Positions 45,181 to 53,128 of a stretch of 64,000 bases of DNA are shown here, piece after piece (position 1 is the stretch's first letter; every line of letters begins with the position of its first letter). The DNA comes from Tahibacter soli (lineage in GTDB: Bacteria > Pseudomonadota > Gammaproteobacteria > Xanthomonadales > Rhodanobacteraceae). The position numbers were made by a program, and so were the translations under genes. The DNA is taken from assembly GCF_025717065.2 (NCBI RefSeq), contig NZ_JAOVZO020000020.1:806001-870000 (forward strand). The letters run 5' to 3'. The notes beneath the pieces were generated by a model. That model did not search any database and had not been told where the DNA came from. It saw only the letters and a program-made list of their open reading frames with translations.

Positions 45181-46313
45181 TCGCAACACTCCCGCGTCTT
45201 GTACGTGAGCACCGGTCGCAGCCGCGCGAGCAGGCGCACGAGGCCGGCCGCGCGCAGCGCCGCGACGACCGAGTCGATGCTCTTGTACGCCTCGGGCGCT
45301 TCCTCGTAGATCAGCGCGCGGTCGTCGCAGACGACGCGGCTGCCGAGCGCCGTGCGCGCGAGCTGCGCGACGCTGTAGCGCGCCGAGAGGCGATCCTTGC
45401 ACTCGGTGCGCATCCACTTGCGACCCGCGCCGTGCGCGAGCGAGTAAAGGCTGCGCGCGTCGGCGACCGGTTCGACGAGATAGCTGTAGTCGCCGCGCGA
45501 ACCGGGAATGACGACCGGCCCCGCGTCCGACGGCGTGGCGCCCTTGCGGTGCAGCCAGCCGGCGAGACCGTCGACGATCGCCGGCGCCACCAGGTTGTGG
45601 TCGACGTCGATCGCGGTCGAGCCGCTCGCGCGCAGGCGCATGAGCATGCGCTGCGCGATCAGGCTGCGGTTCGCCCGCGCGAAACGCAACGCCTGCGCGT
45701 GGCGGTCGAGGTACTGCGCGCAGTCGGCGCCGCCGCGTTCGAGGCCGGCATGTCCGTGACGGGCGACGTGGTCGCGCAGGATCGCCTCGCCGAGTCCGCG
45801 CGAGCCGCTGTGCACGAGCAGCAGCAGATGCCGGCGGTCGATGCCCATGCGCGCCACGGCATCGTCGTCGTAGCACTCGTCGAGCGCCTGCAGTTCGGCG
45901 AAGTGGTTGCCGCCGCCGATCGTGCCGAGCGCGCGCTCGTGTCCGGTCGGCGGCAGGTCGAGCGCGGCGACGACGTCGTTCCACGCCGGATCGAGCGGCG
46001 CGTCGATCGAGCCCAGGCGTTTTTCGAGCTTGTCGATGTTGAGCTTCGCCGCGGCGATGTCGGTGCGCCACAGCGCCATGCCGCAGCCGATGTCGTTGCC
46101 GACCAGCGCGGGATACAGGCGGTTGGTCGAGAAGAACGCGGCGCCGACCGGATAGCCGCGGCCCGGATGCAGGTCGGGCATGCCGACGACGCGATGCATG
46201 CCCGGCAGCCGGGCGGTGGTTTCAAGCTGCTGGATCGCTTTGCCTTCGATCCACGTGTCGTCCACGGCGATGACGCTGACGCCGTCGGACGGAATCCGAA
46301 TGGAGTTGCCCAT
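45177..46313 (-). CDS. rtcB: RtcB-family RNA ligase of the PrfH-linked (RtcB2) type
   Basis: 378 residues, close to the short RtcB form. Metal and GTP sites: [14 protein letters not shown] (Cys), [12 protein letters not shown] (His), [13 protein letters not shown] (His), [12 protein letters not shown] (His) and [13 protein letters not shown], where the last His takes the guanylate. Ligates RNA 3'-phosphate or cyclic phosphate to 5'-OH ends, here presumably cut 16S rRNA. Operon partner prfH follows. Upstream, a 13-codon ORF and hairpins suggest regulated translation. An AAAGG site before ATG 46313 sits in its own hairpin. Confidence 0.93.
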   Translation of the reverse strand: MGNSIRIPSDGVSVIAVDDTWIEGKAIQQLETTARLPGMHRVVGMPDLHPGRGYPVGAAFFSTNRLYPALVGNDIGCGMALWRTDIAAAKLNIDKLEKRLGSIDAPLDPAWNDVVAALDLPPTGHERALGTIGGGNHFAELQALDECYDDDAVARMGIDRRHLLLLVHSGSRGLGEAILRDHVARHGHAGLERGGADCAQYLDRHAQALRFARANRSLIAQRMLMRLRASGSTAIDVDHNLVAPAIVDGLAGWLHRKGATPSDAGPVVIPGSRGDYSYLVEPVADARSLYSLAHGAGRKWMRTECKDRLSARYSVAQLARTALGSRVVCDDRALIYEEAPEAYKSIDSVVAALRAAGLVRLLARLRPVLTYKTRECCE

Positions 46314-46379
46314 TGTACCTTTCCAAAAGGGAAGAAAGCCTTGGAACGGCAGGCGCAAGGCCAGGGGCAACACGCGAAA

Positions 46380-46399
46380 GCGGCGTCGGACGACGCCGC
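46380..46399 (-). promoter_or_regulatory. Hairpin between leader ORF and rtcB2
   Basis: GCGGCGTCG and CGACGCCGC (46380-46388 with 46391-46399) pair perfectly across GA. It is in the 93-base spacer between the end of the 13-codon ORF and the rtcB start. No T run follows. Likely a pausing or attenuation element (inference). Confidence 0.55.
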
Positions 46400-46406
46400 G
46401 GGCGAA

Positions 46407-46448
46407 TCAACCCAGGCTGAGCCTGCAAAGGCAAGTGACCAGTTTCAT
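46407..46448 (-). CDS. Putative 13-residue leader peptide ahead of rtcB2-prfH
   Basis: ATG at 46448, product MKLVTCLCRLSLG, TGA stop at 46407-46409. An AAAGGAG ribosome site lies 8 bases before the ATG. The site (GCAAAGG, 46459-46465 on the minus strand) can pair with CCTTTGC inside the ORF (46425-46431), so the leader can hide its own start. A weak promoter (TTGCAA at 46519-46524, 17 bases, TACTCT at 46497-46502) would fit. No homologue is known to me. Two Cys, two Leu-rich codons near the end would give a stall or damage-sensing role; speculative. Confidence 0.45.
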   Translation of the reverse strand: MKLVTCLCRLSLG

Positions 46449-46606
46449 GGCGCGTGCTCCTTTGCGGTCGAGGGTGGAAGGGAAAGAAGGCGCGGAGAGT
46501 AGTCCGAAAAAACGAGGCTTGCAACAGGCGAAGGTCGAGTCTGCTTTGCACCGCTTCAGCGCGGGTCTAAACTACGAGCCCGTTCGTATGACTGCGGAGA
46601 ACGCGC

Positions 46607-48409
46607 ATGATCCGCCGCTGCGTCGTACTTCTGTTCTGTCTCGCGTCGTTCCTCGCGCACGCGCATCACACCGCGCTGCACGATCGCGAAGACTCCGATC
46701 CCGTGCCGGCCGGCGGGGAATACTGGGCCGGCCCCGCGCTCAGCGGTTCGTGGTTCGATCCGGCGCGCAACGGCGAGGGTTTCGTGCTCGAAGTGCTCGC
46801 CGACGGCAGCGCCGTCGTCGTGTGGTTCACCTACCCCGCCGCCGGCGAACCGGGCGAACAGGCCTGGCTGATCGGTCAGGGCGGACGCCTCGCCGGCAAC
46901 CGCATCCGCTTCGACCTCGTCACGCGTACGCGCGGCGGCGTCTGGGGCGATGCGTTCGACCCCGCCCGCATCGAAAACGTGCCGTGGGGCACGCTCGAAT
47001 TCGAATTCCACAGTTGTACGAGCGCGACGGTGCGCTACGCCGGCACGCCCGCCTACGGCAGCGGCACGTTCGAACTGTCGCGGCTGACCGAACTCGACGA
47101 ACTGCGCTGCGACGGCGCGCGCGCGACGACGCCGAACGGCGCGCGCTCGCTCGCCGGCCTGCGCAGCAAGAGCGGGCCGTGGTTCGTCGCCACGCGTTCG
47201 GGCGAAGGCTGGTTCGTCGAGGAACTCGCCGGCGGCGTCACCGTCGTGTACTGGTTCACCTACGATCCGCAGGGCAATCAGGCGTGGACCGTCGGCGCCG
47301 GCGTGCGCGACGGCGAGCGTCTCGTCGTCGACCAGCAGACCATCACGCGCGGCACGCGCTTCGGCAGCGGCTTCGATCCCGCCGCCGTGCAGCGCACGCG
47401 CTGGGGTTCGATCGAGTTCACGTTTACCGAATGCAACAAAGCGGACTTTCGCTACGCATCGGTGCTGCCGGGGTACGATGCGAACGCACGCACGGCGACG
47501 CGCCTGGGCATGCTCGCGTCGGCGCCGTGCATCGACGGCACGCCGCAGCTGCGGCGAAGCGGCACCTGGACCGAAGTCGCGGCGACGCCGGCGCCGGGGC
47601 AGTCCGAACACGCCGCGACCGTGCTCGACGGCAAGATCTACGCGCTCGGCGGCTACGGCGACGGCAACGGCTTCAAGCGCTACGACCCGGCCGCGAACCA
47701 GTGGACCGAACTGCCCGACCTGCCGTCGGGGCGCCATCACCTCGCCGCGTTCGCGATCGACGGCGGCGTGTACTTCGTCGGCGGCGACGCGATCGGCAGC
47801 GCCGGTCAGGACGTATCGGCGTACCGCTACGATGTCGCGACGAACGCGTGGGAGCCGCGCCCGGAGATGTCGTTCACGTTCGGCAGCCAGGCCGCGGTGA
47901 TGCACGGCCGCGCGTACGTCGGCGCCGGCGACGGCAGCGTCGAGGAATACGACCCGCGCGCGCGCAGCAAGCGGCGCATCGAGGCGCCGAACCTCACGGA
48001 GCGCGATCATGCGCAGGTCGTCGCGTTTCTGGGCGAGCTGTGGGTGATCGGCGGTCGCAGTCCGGAAACCGACACGGTCGCGATCTACGACCCGGCCGCG
48101 CAGCGCTGGCGCGCCGGTCCGCGCATGGGCAATACGCGCGGCGGCTTCGCCGCGGCGGTCGTCGGCGACCAGATCGTCGTCGGCGGCGGGGAGCTGATCA
48201 ACATCACGCCGTTCCGGCTCGAACCGACGGTCGAGGTGATCGTCGCCGGCGGCGACCGCTGGGCGTTCGCGCCGAACCTGCCGGTGCCGGTGCACGGCGT
48301 CGCCGGCGCCGCAGCGAATGGACGCTTCTACGCGATCAGCGGCTCGACGAGTGCCGGCTCGCGGTTCGGCGCGACCGGGCGGGTGTTTGCGATCGAGCTC
48401 GTGCCTTAG
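46607..48409 (+). CDS. Secreted Kelch-repeat protein with duplicated N-terminal domain
   Basis: 600 residues with signal peptide (residues 1-20). Residues about 45-175 and 185-310 are two copies of one domain (SGSWFDPARNGEGFVLEVL and SGPWFVATRSGEGWFVEEL; then WFTYPAAGEPGEQAW and WFTYDPQGNQAWTV). This GEG/WFTY module is common in Lysobacterales secreted proteins. From about 318 onwards five or six Kelch repeats (DGKIYALGGYGDGNGFKRYD, GELWVIGGRSPETDTVAIYD) form a beta-propeller. Four Cys may form disulphides. Function unknown; predicted outside the inner membrane. Divergent from rtcB2 and convergent with the ADP-ribosylglycohydrolase gene, stops overlapping. Confidence 0.85.
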   Translation: MIRRCVVLLFCLASFLAHAHHTALHDREDSDPVPAGGEYWAGPALSGSWFDPARNGEGFVLEVLADGSAVVVWFTYPAAGEPGEQAWLIGQGGRLAGNRIRFDLVTRTRGGVWGDAFDPARIENVPWGTLEFEFHSCTSATVRYAGTPAYGSGTFELSRLTELDELRCDGARATTPNGARSLAGLRSKSGPWFVATRSGEGWFVEELAGGVTVVYWFTYDPQGNQAWTVGAGVRDGERLVVDQQTITRGTRFGSGFDPAAVQRTRWGSIEFTFTECNKADFRYASVLPGYDANARTATRLGMLASAPCIDGTPQLRRSGTWTEVAATPAPGQSEHAATVLDGKIYALGGYGDGNGFKRYDPAANQWTELPDLPSGRHHLAAFAIDGGVYFVGGDAIGSAGQDVSAYRYDVATNAWEPRPEMSFTFGSQAAVMHGRAYVGAGDGSVEEYDPRARSKRRIEAPNLTERDHAQVVAFLGELWVIGGRSPETDTVAIYDPAAQRWRAGPRMGNTRGGFAAAVVGDQIVVGGGELINITPFRLEPTVEVIVAGGDRWAFAPNLPVPVHGVAGAAANGRFYAISGSTSAGSRFGATGRVFAIELVP

Positions 48410-49347
48410 GAAAGTCGAGAAAGCAGCGGCGCGACGAGTTCGCGGCCGCGCAACGCCTCGCGCCAAGCACGCGGAATACCGGCCTCGCCGTGACGGATGC
48501 CGGCGATGCCGCCGGCCACGGCGGCGGTGGTGTCCGTGTCGTTGCCGAACGCGATCGCGGCGCGCACCACCGCGTCGAACGACGCGCCGGCGGCCAGCGC
48601 GTGGCGCGCCGACCACAACGTATCGACGACGTAGCCCGAGCCCGCGACGCGATCGGCGTTGCGCGTGTCGAGAACGATATCGATTTCAGCGGCCGGCAGG
48701 CCGGCGGCCGGCGCGTGCTCGCGCAGCCGTGTCGCGGCGGCGGACCAGGCGTCGGCCGCGCCGTCGAGTTCCGCGCGCGCCCACAGGCACGCGAACGCGC
48801 AAGCGGCCTGCGAGCGCGCGTGACCGTGCGTGGGCAGCGACTGCCGCGCGGCGAGTTCGACGAGTTCGCGATCGCCGCCGCGATGCCACAGCGCGAGCGG
48901 CAACACGCGCATCAGCGAACCGTTGCCGTTGTCGCGTTCACCGCTCGGGCCGGCCAGGTGCGGCGGCACGCCGTTGCGCAGGTTCGCGATCGCGCGGCTC
49001 GTCTGGATGCCGACGTCGAACACGTCGTAGTCGACCGCGAGATAACCCACGTCGCGCCAGTTGACGAGGCGATGCGCGAAGTCGTCCAGGTCCAGGCCGC
49101 CGGCGTGCTGCAGCGACGCGAGGAGGCACAGCGCCTGCGCGCCGTCGTCGGACCAGGTGCCGGGCGGCACCTGCGGGTGGCTGCGCGCGAAATCCGGCGG
49201 CGGCACGAGGTCGATCTGCGCGAGCGGCGGCAGGCGCCCGGGCGGATTGAACTCGTACGGCACGCCGACGGCGTCGCCGATGAGGAGGCCGAGCAAGCCG
49301 CCGGCGAGGCGGCCGTGGCGGTTGATCGGCGTGTGATCGGCGGTCAT
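48406..49347 (-). CDS. ADP-ribosylglycohydrolase (DraG/ARH fold)
   Basis: 313 residues from the ATG at 49347, which has a GGAGA site 8 bases before it; a GTG at 49428 gives an unsupported 27-residue extension. GLLGLLIGDAVGVPYEF (N-terminal metal-binding helix), GTWSDDGAQALCLLAS (SDD metal ligands) and GNDTDTTAAVAGGIAG near the C-terminus are classic. It removes ADP-ribose from proteins or nucleic acids. Stop overlaps the Kelch gene stop. Whether it reverses a local ADP-ribosyltransferase is unknown; none is in the window. Confidence 0.93.
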   Translation of the reverse strand: MTADHTPINRHGRLAGGLLGLLIGDAVGVPYEFNPPGRLPPLAQIDLVPPPDFARSHPQVPPGTWSDDGAQALCLLASLQHAGGLDLDDFAHRLVNWRDVGYLAVDYDVFDVGIQTSRAIANLRNGVPPHLAGPSGERDNGNGSLMRVLPLALWHRGGDRELVELAARQSLPTHGHARSQAACAFACLWARAELDGAADAWSAAATRLREHAPAAGLPAAEIDIVLDTRNADRVAGSGYVVDTLWSARHALAAGASFDAVVRAAIAFGNDTDTTAAVAGGIAGIRHGEAGIPRAWREALRGRELVAPLLSRLS

Positions 49348-49492
49348 GGATGCGTCTCCGGCAGGGGTGCAACCGGTCGCAAGCGCAAGTGCCAAGGCAT
49401 CGTCGAGCCGGTTCGGGATCGCGGTCACTCTAGCAGGATCGACCCGCAGCGGAGGGCCGAGCCACGATGCGGGAATGAGTGCCCGACGCGGT

Positions 49493-49521
49493 GCGGAAGC
49501 CTCGACAGGCGAGGCTTCCGC
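49493..49521. terminator. 12-bp hairpin after the symE-like gene
   Basis: GCGGAAGCCTCG pairs with CGAGGCTTCCGC across ACAGG. It begins 10 bases past the stop of the symE-like gene (stop at 49531). No T run on the minus strand side, so a weak or rho-linked terminator. Confidence 0.55.
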
Positions 49522-49530
49522 GATGTTGGC

Positions 49531-49749
49531 CTATGCGCGGGTGATGACGAGGCGGCCGGCGGTGACGCGGATGGCGAGGGTGTCGCCGGGGGCGAAGCCG
49601 GCGTAGATGAGCCAGATGCCGCGAAGACGGATGTAGGGGACTTCGCGGGGAAGATGTGCGATGTCGACGGGTGGGTAGTAGGCCGTACTGACGCGGATGC
49701 GCTTTGTGGAAGATGCGGATGATTTATGCTGGTGCTTAGCATGATCCAC
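49531..49749 (-). CDS. SymE-like type I toxin
   Basis: 72 residues if it starts at GTG 49749 (72 codons; a TTG at 49791 would add 14). RIRVSTAYYPPVDIAHLPRE leads into VPYIRLRGIWLIYAGFAPGD and TLAIRVTAGRLVITRA, the SymE pattern (IRLRGxWLxxAGFxxG). SymE is an SOS-linked RNA-cutting toxin whose mRNA is silenced by an antisense RNA; in this case no antisense gene is visible, though a nested hairpin lies upstream. An AGAGG site could serve either GTG 49749 or an ATG in another frame, which encodes only low-complexity sequence. Confidence 0.72.
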   Translation of the reverse strand: MDHAKHQHKSSASSTKRIRVSTAYYPPVDIAHLPREVPYIRLRGIWLIYAGFAPGDTLAIRVTAGRLVITRA

Positions 49750-49859
49750 CTCTATGCAGTGGGTTGTGGTTAGCGAACGGTGTGGGGCCAACCACGCCGT
49801 TCGCGCTTTGCCCTTGAGCGATTGGTCGCTGCGGGCGACCTTTCAGAGCGCCGCGCGCA

Positions 49860-49909
49860 GGCACGTCAAGGATTCGGTTTTATCGAACTTGCGCAGTCCT
49901 TGACGTGCC
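49860..49909. other. Nested hairpin upstream of the symE-like gene
   Basis: GGCACGTCAAGGA (49860-49872) pairs with TCCTTGACGTGCC (49897-49909), 13 bases without mismatch, and the loop holds an inner stem TTCG/CGAA. Lies about 110 bases before the symE-like start, within the 740-base gene-poor stretch 49792-50522. Could be part of an antisense RNA or a remnant insertion end. Confidence 0.6.
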
Positions 49910-50011
49910 GAGCACGGTGCTAGGCTGAGACGACCGCAGCGAGCAAGAAGTATTGCGCTGCACGCGGCGAGCTTTGGCTTCTCGCTGGACGAAACGGCAA
50001 CGAAGACCGAA

Positions 50012-50063
50012 GCGTCGCCCCCTCACCCAACCCTCTCCCCCAAAGGCGTTTGGGGGAGAGGGC
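50012..50063. repeat. CCCTCTCCC/GGGAGAGGG inverted repeat, half copy
   Basis: CGTCGCCCCCTCACCC followed by CCCTCTCCCCCAAA-GGCG-TTTGGGGGAGAGGG. Matches the right half of the composite at 19793, 61266 and 63341. Lone half copy next to multi-hairpin copy D. Confidence 0.75.
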
Positions 50064-50268
50064 TATGCGTGGCGTGGCGCGATGTATCCGTGTTTACTTT
50101 GCAAAAAAAGCTAGAGGCCGGCCTGCGTCGGGATGACGGCTGCGTAGGACCGCCACGCTTTGGCTGTTGCCCGTGCCGTGGCCGTTGCTTCTGGCGGCAG
50201 GAAGCCGCCCGCTCTCCCCGGGGCCCCATCTGCCGCGAGCAAGTGGCCGGCGATAAGGCCCGTAAGGG

Positions 50269-50424
50269 GGCGCACAGGATGTGCGCCGTCCGCCGTGGTC
50301 CATGGATGGACCTTCGGCGGACCCCGCCGGGCGCTTGCGGTCCCGGAGGGCAGGATGCCCGGAGGGCGTGGCAGTTGGGGTGGTTTTCTTTGCTTACTTT
50401 CTTTGTCCACTACAAAGAAAGTAA
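50269..50424. repeat. Multi-hairpin element, copy D, with CTTTCTTTG palindrome
   Basis: Stems: GGCGCAC/GTGCGCC (50269-50275 with 50281-50287, loop AGGAT), GTCCGCCG/CGGCGGAC enclosing GGTCCA/TGGACC (50288-50322), a GGGC/GCCC stem with loop AGGAT near 50348-50360, and TTACTTTCTTTG/CAAAGAAAGTAA (50394-50405 with 50413-50424). The last is a palindrome I recall as frequent in Xanthomonadales intergenic DNA. Stretch 50094-50520 has no credible gene. Confidence 0.65.
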
Positions 50425-50522
50425 GACGGCCGCCGGCAGGCGGGCGGAACGCTTTGTCTAAGGCCAGGCGTAACCAACGAAGCGACCGTCAACGACAACA
50501 GCCAGATCAAGAGCTGGATCCC

Positions 50523-51745
50523 GGTGGTCTCAACCGGTCATTGCAACGCCTGTGCGAGTTTAAAAGCAGGCGTTCTGAATGCCAGCGTCTCTCGTGGACG
50601 TTGGTTCAGTCGTCGCGAAATCGCGTCGAGTTGAGTCTGTGTAAAGAGCGATAAATCGGCCTTGCGCGGCAAGTATTGGCGCAATAGCCCATTGGTGTTT
50701 TCGTTGGATCCGCGTTGCCACGGACTGCGGGGATCGCAAAAGTATACCGCCATGTCGGTGGCGAGAGTGAAGCGGGCATGGGCGGTCATTTCCGCACCAC
50801 GGTCCCAAGTCAGCGAACCTCTGAGGGTTGCCGGCAAGCGCTTCATGCGACGAGCAAGGGCACGCACCACGGTCTGCGTGTCCTTGCCGGCCAGCTTGAC
50901 CAGCATCACAAAACGAGAGTGGCGCTCCACCAGGGTACCGACATAGCTGTTGTTCGCCCCGCAGATCAAATCGCCTTCCCAGTGTCCTGGTACTGCCCGA
51001 TCTTCGATCTGTGCGGGACGCTCGCTGATCGAAACCGCATCGGGAATCTGTCCTCGACCTTGCGGCACACGCTCGGCGTTGCGTGAGCGGCGCAGTTGTC
51101 GCTGTGATCGCAGATGCGTCATCAACTCCTTTTTCAGCGCGCCCCGCGCCTGAATGAACAAGGATCGGTAGATCGTCTCGTGCGACACACGCTGCTCCGG
51201 CTCATGCGGATGCTCAAGCTTAAGCCATTGGGCAATCTGGTTCGGCGACCAATCCTGTCGCAGCTTTGAGGCAACCTGATGCCGTAGTCGATGTGAGCGC
51301 GCCAGACGGCACACCTTCGGACGACGAGCCCGCTGCCACGCTCGCTCGTCGGCCAGCACCGCGCGATAACCCTGGCGTCCGCCGTGACGACCCACTTCGC
51401 GACTGATCGTGCTCGTTGGCCGGCCCAACTCGCACGCGATCTGTCGGAATGAGTCACCGGCAACAAGCCCTCGCGAAATGTGTTCGCGATCATGCAATGT
51501 CAGCGTACGGGCCGAGCGGCGCGACGCCATCGGCGCCACGCCACCGCGTGCTTTGACCAGATCCGTCACCGACGAGGCGTTGCGCGACAGTCCTCGGGCA
51601 ATCTGCCGCAACGACTCACCGGCGCGAAATCGGCGCCAAACCTCCTGTCGCTCCGCTTGACTCAAGGTGCGTGACCGCGACCTCTCCATGCCTTCTCTCC
51701 GATCGAAACAACATGCCTATGTTGCATCGACCGGTTGAGACCACC
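50523..51745. mobile_element. Complete IS30-family insertion sequence
   Basis: 1223 bases. Terminal inverted repeats of 25 bases (GGTGGTCTCAACCGGTC..TGCAAC at 50523-50547, and its reverse complement at 51721-51745) with two mismatches. One transposase gene fills the space. Outer bases read GGATCCC on the left and CCAGCTTTCG on the right, which join to GGATCCCAGCTTTCG with a 2-base CC duplication: the element has cut a mirror-arm repeat. IS30 elements duplicate 2-3 bases, which fits. Confidence 0.9.
50538..51689 (-). CDS. IS30-family transposase
   Basis: 383 residues. Two N-terminal helix-turn-helix stretches (RFRAGESLRQIARGLSRN and VAGDSFRQIACELGRPTSTI), followed by the DDE core: HWEGDLICGANN (first Asp), LTWDRGAEMTAHARF (second Asp), GSNENTNGLLRQYLPR (Glu), all intact. 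The stop codon lies inside the left terminal repeat (50538). Length is normal and no frameshift is seen, so it is probably active. Confidence 0.96.
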   Translation of the reverse strand: MERSRSRTLSQAERQEVWRRFRAGESLRQIARGLSRNASSVTDLVKARGGVAPMASRRSARTLTLHDREHISRGLVAGDSFRQIACELGRPTSTISREVGRHGGRQGYRAVLADERAWQRARRPKVCRLARSHRLRHQVASKLRQDWSPNQIAQWLKLEHPHEPEQRVSHETIYRSLFIQARGALKKELMTHLRSQRQLRRSRNAERVPQGRGQIPDAVSISERPAQIEDRAVPGHWEGDLICGANNSYVGTLVERHSRFVMLVKLAGKDTQTVVRALARRMKRLPATLRGSLTWDRGAEMTAHARFTLATDMAVYFCDPRSPWQRGSNENTNGLLRQYLPRKADLSLFTQTQLDAISRRLNQRPRETLAFRTPAFKLAQALQ

Positions 51746-51903
51746 CCAGCTTTCGCTGGGATGACGAGCTATGGAACCAGTGTCGTCCGTGCTCAAGCGA
51801 ACACCGAACGGACAAGCTGGATCCCGGCCTCCGCCGGGATGACGAGCTTTAAAGCGGGAGCAACGTCAAAGGCTGGATCGCAGCTTTCGCCGGGATGACG
51901 ATC
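51746..51903. repeat. Mirror-arm repeat cluster right of IS30
   Basis: Right half of the cut copy (CAGC-TTTC-GCTGGGATGACGAGC to 51769), then GCTGGATCCCGGC-CTCC-GCCGGGATGACGAGC near 51812-51847, and GCTGGATCGCAGC-TTTC-GCCGGGATGACGATC near 51871-51903, a divergent copy with mismatched arms. The left half of the cut copy (GAGCTGGATCCC) precedes the IS at 50511. Confidence 0.8.
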
Positions 51904-51961
51904 AAAAAAAGATACAAGGAAAAACATTCACAAGAACCGCAGGCCCCATCGAAAGACAACA

Positions 51962-51985
51962 AAAAGCCCGCAACAGCGGGCTTTT
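51962..51985 (-). terminator. Rho-independent terminator of ssb
   Basis: AAAAGCCCGC pairs with GCGGGCTTTT across AACA, a perfect 10-base stem. On the minus strand it lies 21 bases past the ssb stop and ends in CTTTTT, the textbook form. Symmetric A and T arms allow use from both strands. Confidence 0.9.
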
Positions 51986-52006
51986 CATCGAAACAAAAAA
52001 GCGACC

Positions 52007-52549
52007 TCAGAACGGAATATCGTCATCATCAAACCCGGTGTTCTGCACCGGCGGCGGCGCGCTGCGCTGCGGCGCCTGCTGCGGTCCGCGCGCCGGACCG
52101 CGTTCCTGACGACCGCCGCCTCCGCCGCCATAGCCGCCCCCACCGCCGCGGCCTTCGCCGCCGCCGTAACCGCCACCGCCGCTGCGGCCCTCGCCGCCAC
52201 CTTCACCCCCGCCGCCGCGTCCGCCGAGCATCTGCATCTCGTCGGCGATCACGTCGGTCGAATAGCGCTTGACGCCGTCTTTTTCCCATTCCTCGGTGCG
52301 CAGCTTGCCTTCGATGTACACCTGCGAACCCTTCTTGAGGTATTCGCCAGCGATTTCGGCAAGGCGGCCGAAGAACTTCACGCGATGCCACTCGGTGCGC
52401 TCCTGCTGCTCGCCGGTCTGCTTGTCCTTCCAGGCTTCCGACGTCGCGATGCGAATGCTCGTGATCGCCGCACCGCCCGGCGTGTAGCGGGTTTCGGGAT
52501 CGGCGCCGAGATTGCCGACGAGGATGACTTTGTTGATGCCGCGTGCCAT
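52007..52549 (-). CDS. ssb: Single-stranded DNA-binding protein
   Basis: 180 residues. OB fold with [41 protein letters not shown] and [18 protein letters not shown] in residues 3-110; a glycine-rich disordered linker (residues 115-155, many GGGGYGGG runs); and the acidic tip DDDDIPF that binds partner proteins. Protects ssDNA in replication and repair. ATG at 52549 has AAAAGGAGC eight bases before it. Strong terminator follows. Confidence 0.97.
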   Translation of the reverse strand: MARGINKVILVGNLGADPETRYTPGGAAITSIRIATSEAWKDKQTGEQQERTEWHRVKFFGRLAEIAGEYLKKGSQVYIEGKLRTEEWEKDGVKRYSTDVIADEMQMLGGRGGGGEGGGEGRSGGGGYGGGEGRGGGGGYGGGGGGRQERGPARGPQQAPQRSAPPPVQNTGFDDDDIPF

Positions 52550-53128
52550 GGCTGCTCCTTTTGGCGGGCGGGCGCGTCTATCGCGGCCCTGCTTCGTATG
52601 GGTCGGCCGGAACCCCGCAAGGGCGCCGGCAAGGCCTCGCATCATACCGCGACGGACCGGCTCCGCAGCCAGCCGACCGCGGCGGCCGCGCAAACGGCCA
52701 TTCGCGGACGCACGCCGCCCGGACCGTCGCAGCCCGGGCGGCGAGAATGGCGGCCGGCGGTCTCAAATCGTGAGATGCAGCCACGTCGAAATCGCGGCTG
52801 CCGGAAGCCGGCGCGGAATACGGCGGCATGGCGCCGGACCGGAAACTGCAGCGGCGGACGATGCAGGGCGCCGCGCCGGCCGCAGGGCGCTGCGACCGGC
52901 GCGACTGCCTGCCGGTCCCGTCAACCGTCAGGCACTCCAAAAGGAGCCGCACGACCGTAACACCGCGCGTCCGGGGACGGGATTGGCGAATCGGCGAACG
53001 AGGGCGAACGGCACGATCGTGTGGAGGAAAGTACGATTCGGCGTGCGTATCGACATACGCGACCGTTGCGTCGCATCGGGAGGGTCGGTTCGAGTATCGT
53101 CGGCGCGATCCCGCGACGCGTCGAACGC
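52550..53128. other. 579-base gap between divergent ssb and S41 peptidase genes
   Basis: Several open frames exist on both strands because of the high GC content, but none has a ribosome site together with recognisable protein character. Arginine/alanine-rich translations are the usual antisense noise. It should hold the promoters for both genes; no clear -35/-10 pair was picked. A hairpin GCCGGAAGCCGGC is near 52799. Confidence 0.55.

Noticed and set aside
46497-46524. Sigma-54 type promoter for rtcB2, as in E. coli rtcBA
   Set aside because: The GG-N10-GC core is absent on the minus strand; only a weak sigma-70-like pair is present, and it is mentioned inside the leader entry.
49425-49742. 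105-residue serine/proline-rich frame with ATG at 49742 and an AGAGG site
   Set aside because: Low complexity, no family; the overlapping SymE frame explains conservation better.
52110-52215. Repeated GGC/GCC triplets in the ssb linker
   Set aside because: They encode the glycine-rich linker of SSB, not a separate DNA repeat.
52385-53128. Plus-strand frames between ssb and the S41 gene
   Set aside because: Arginine-rich translations without starts or family features; kept as gene-free gap.
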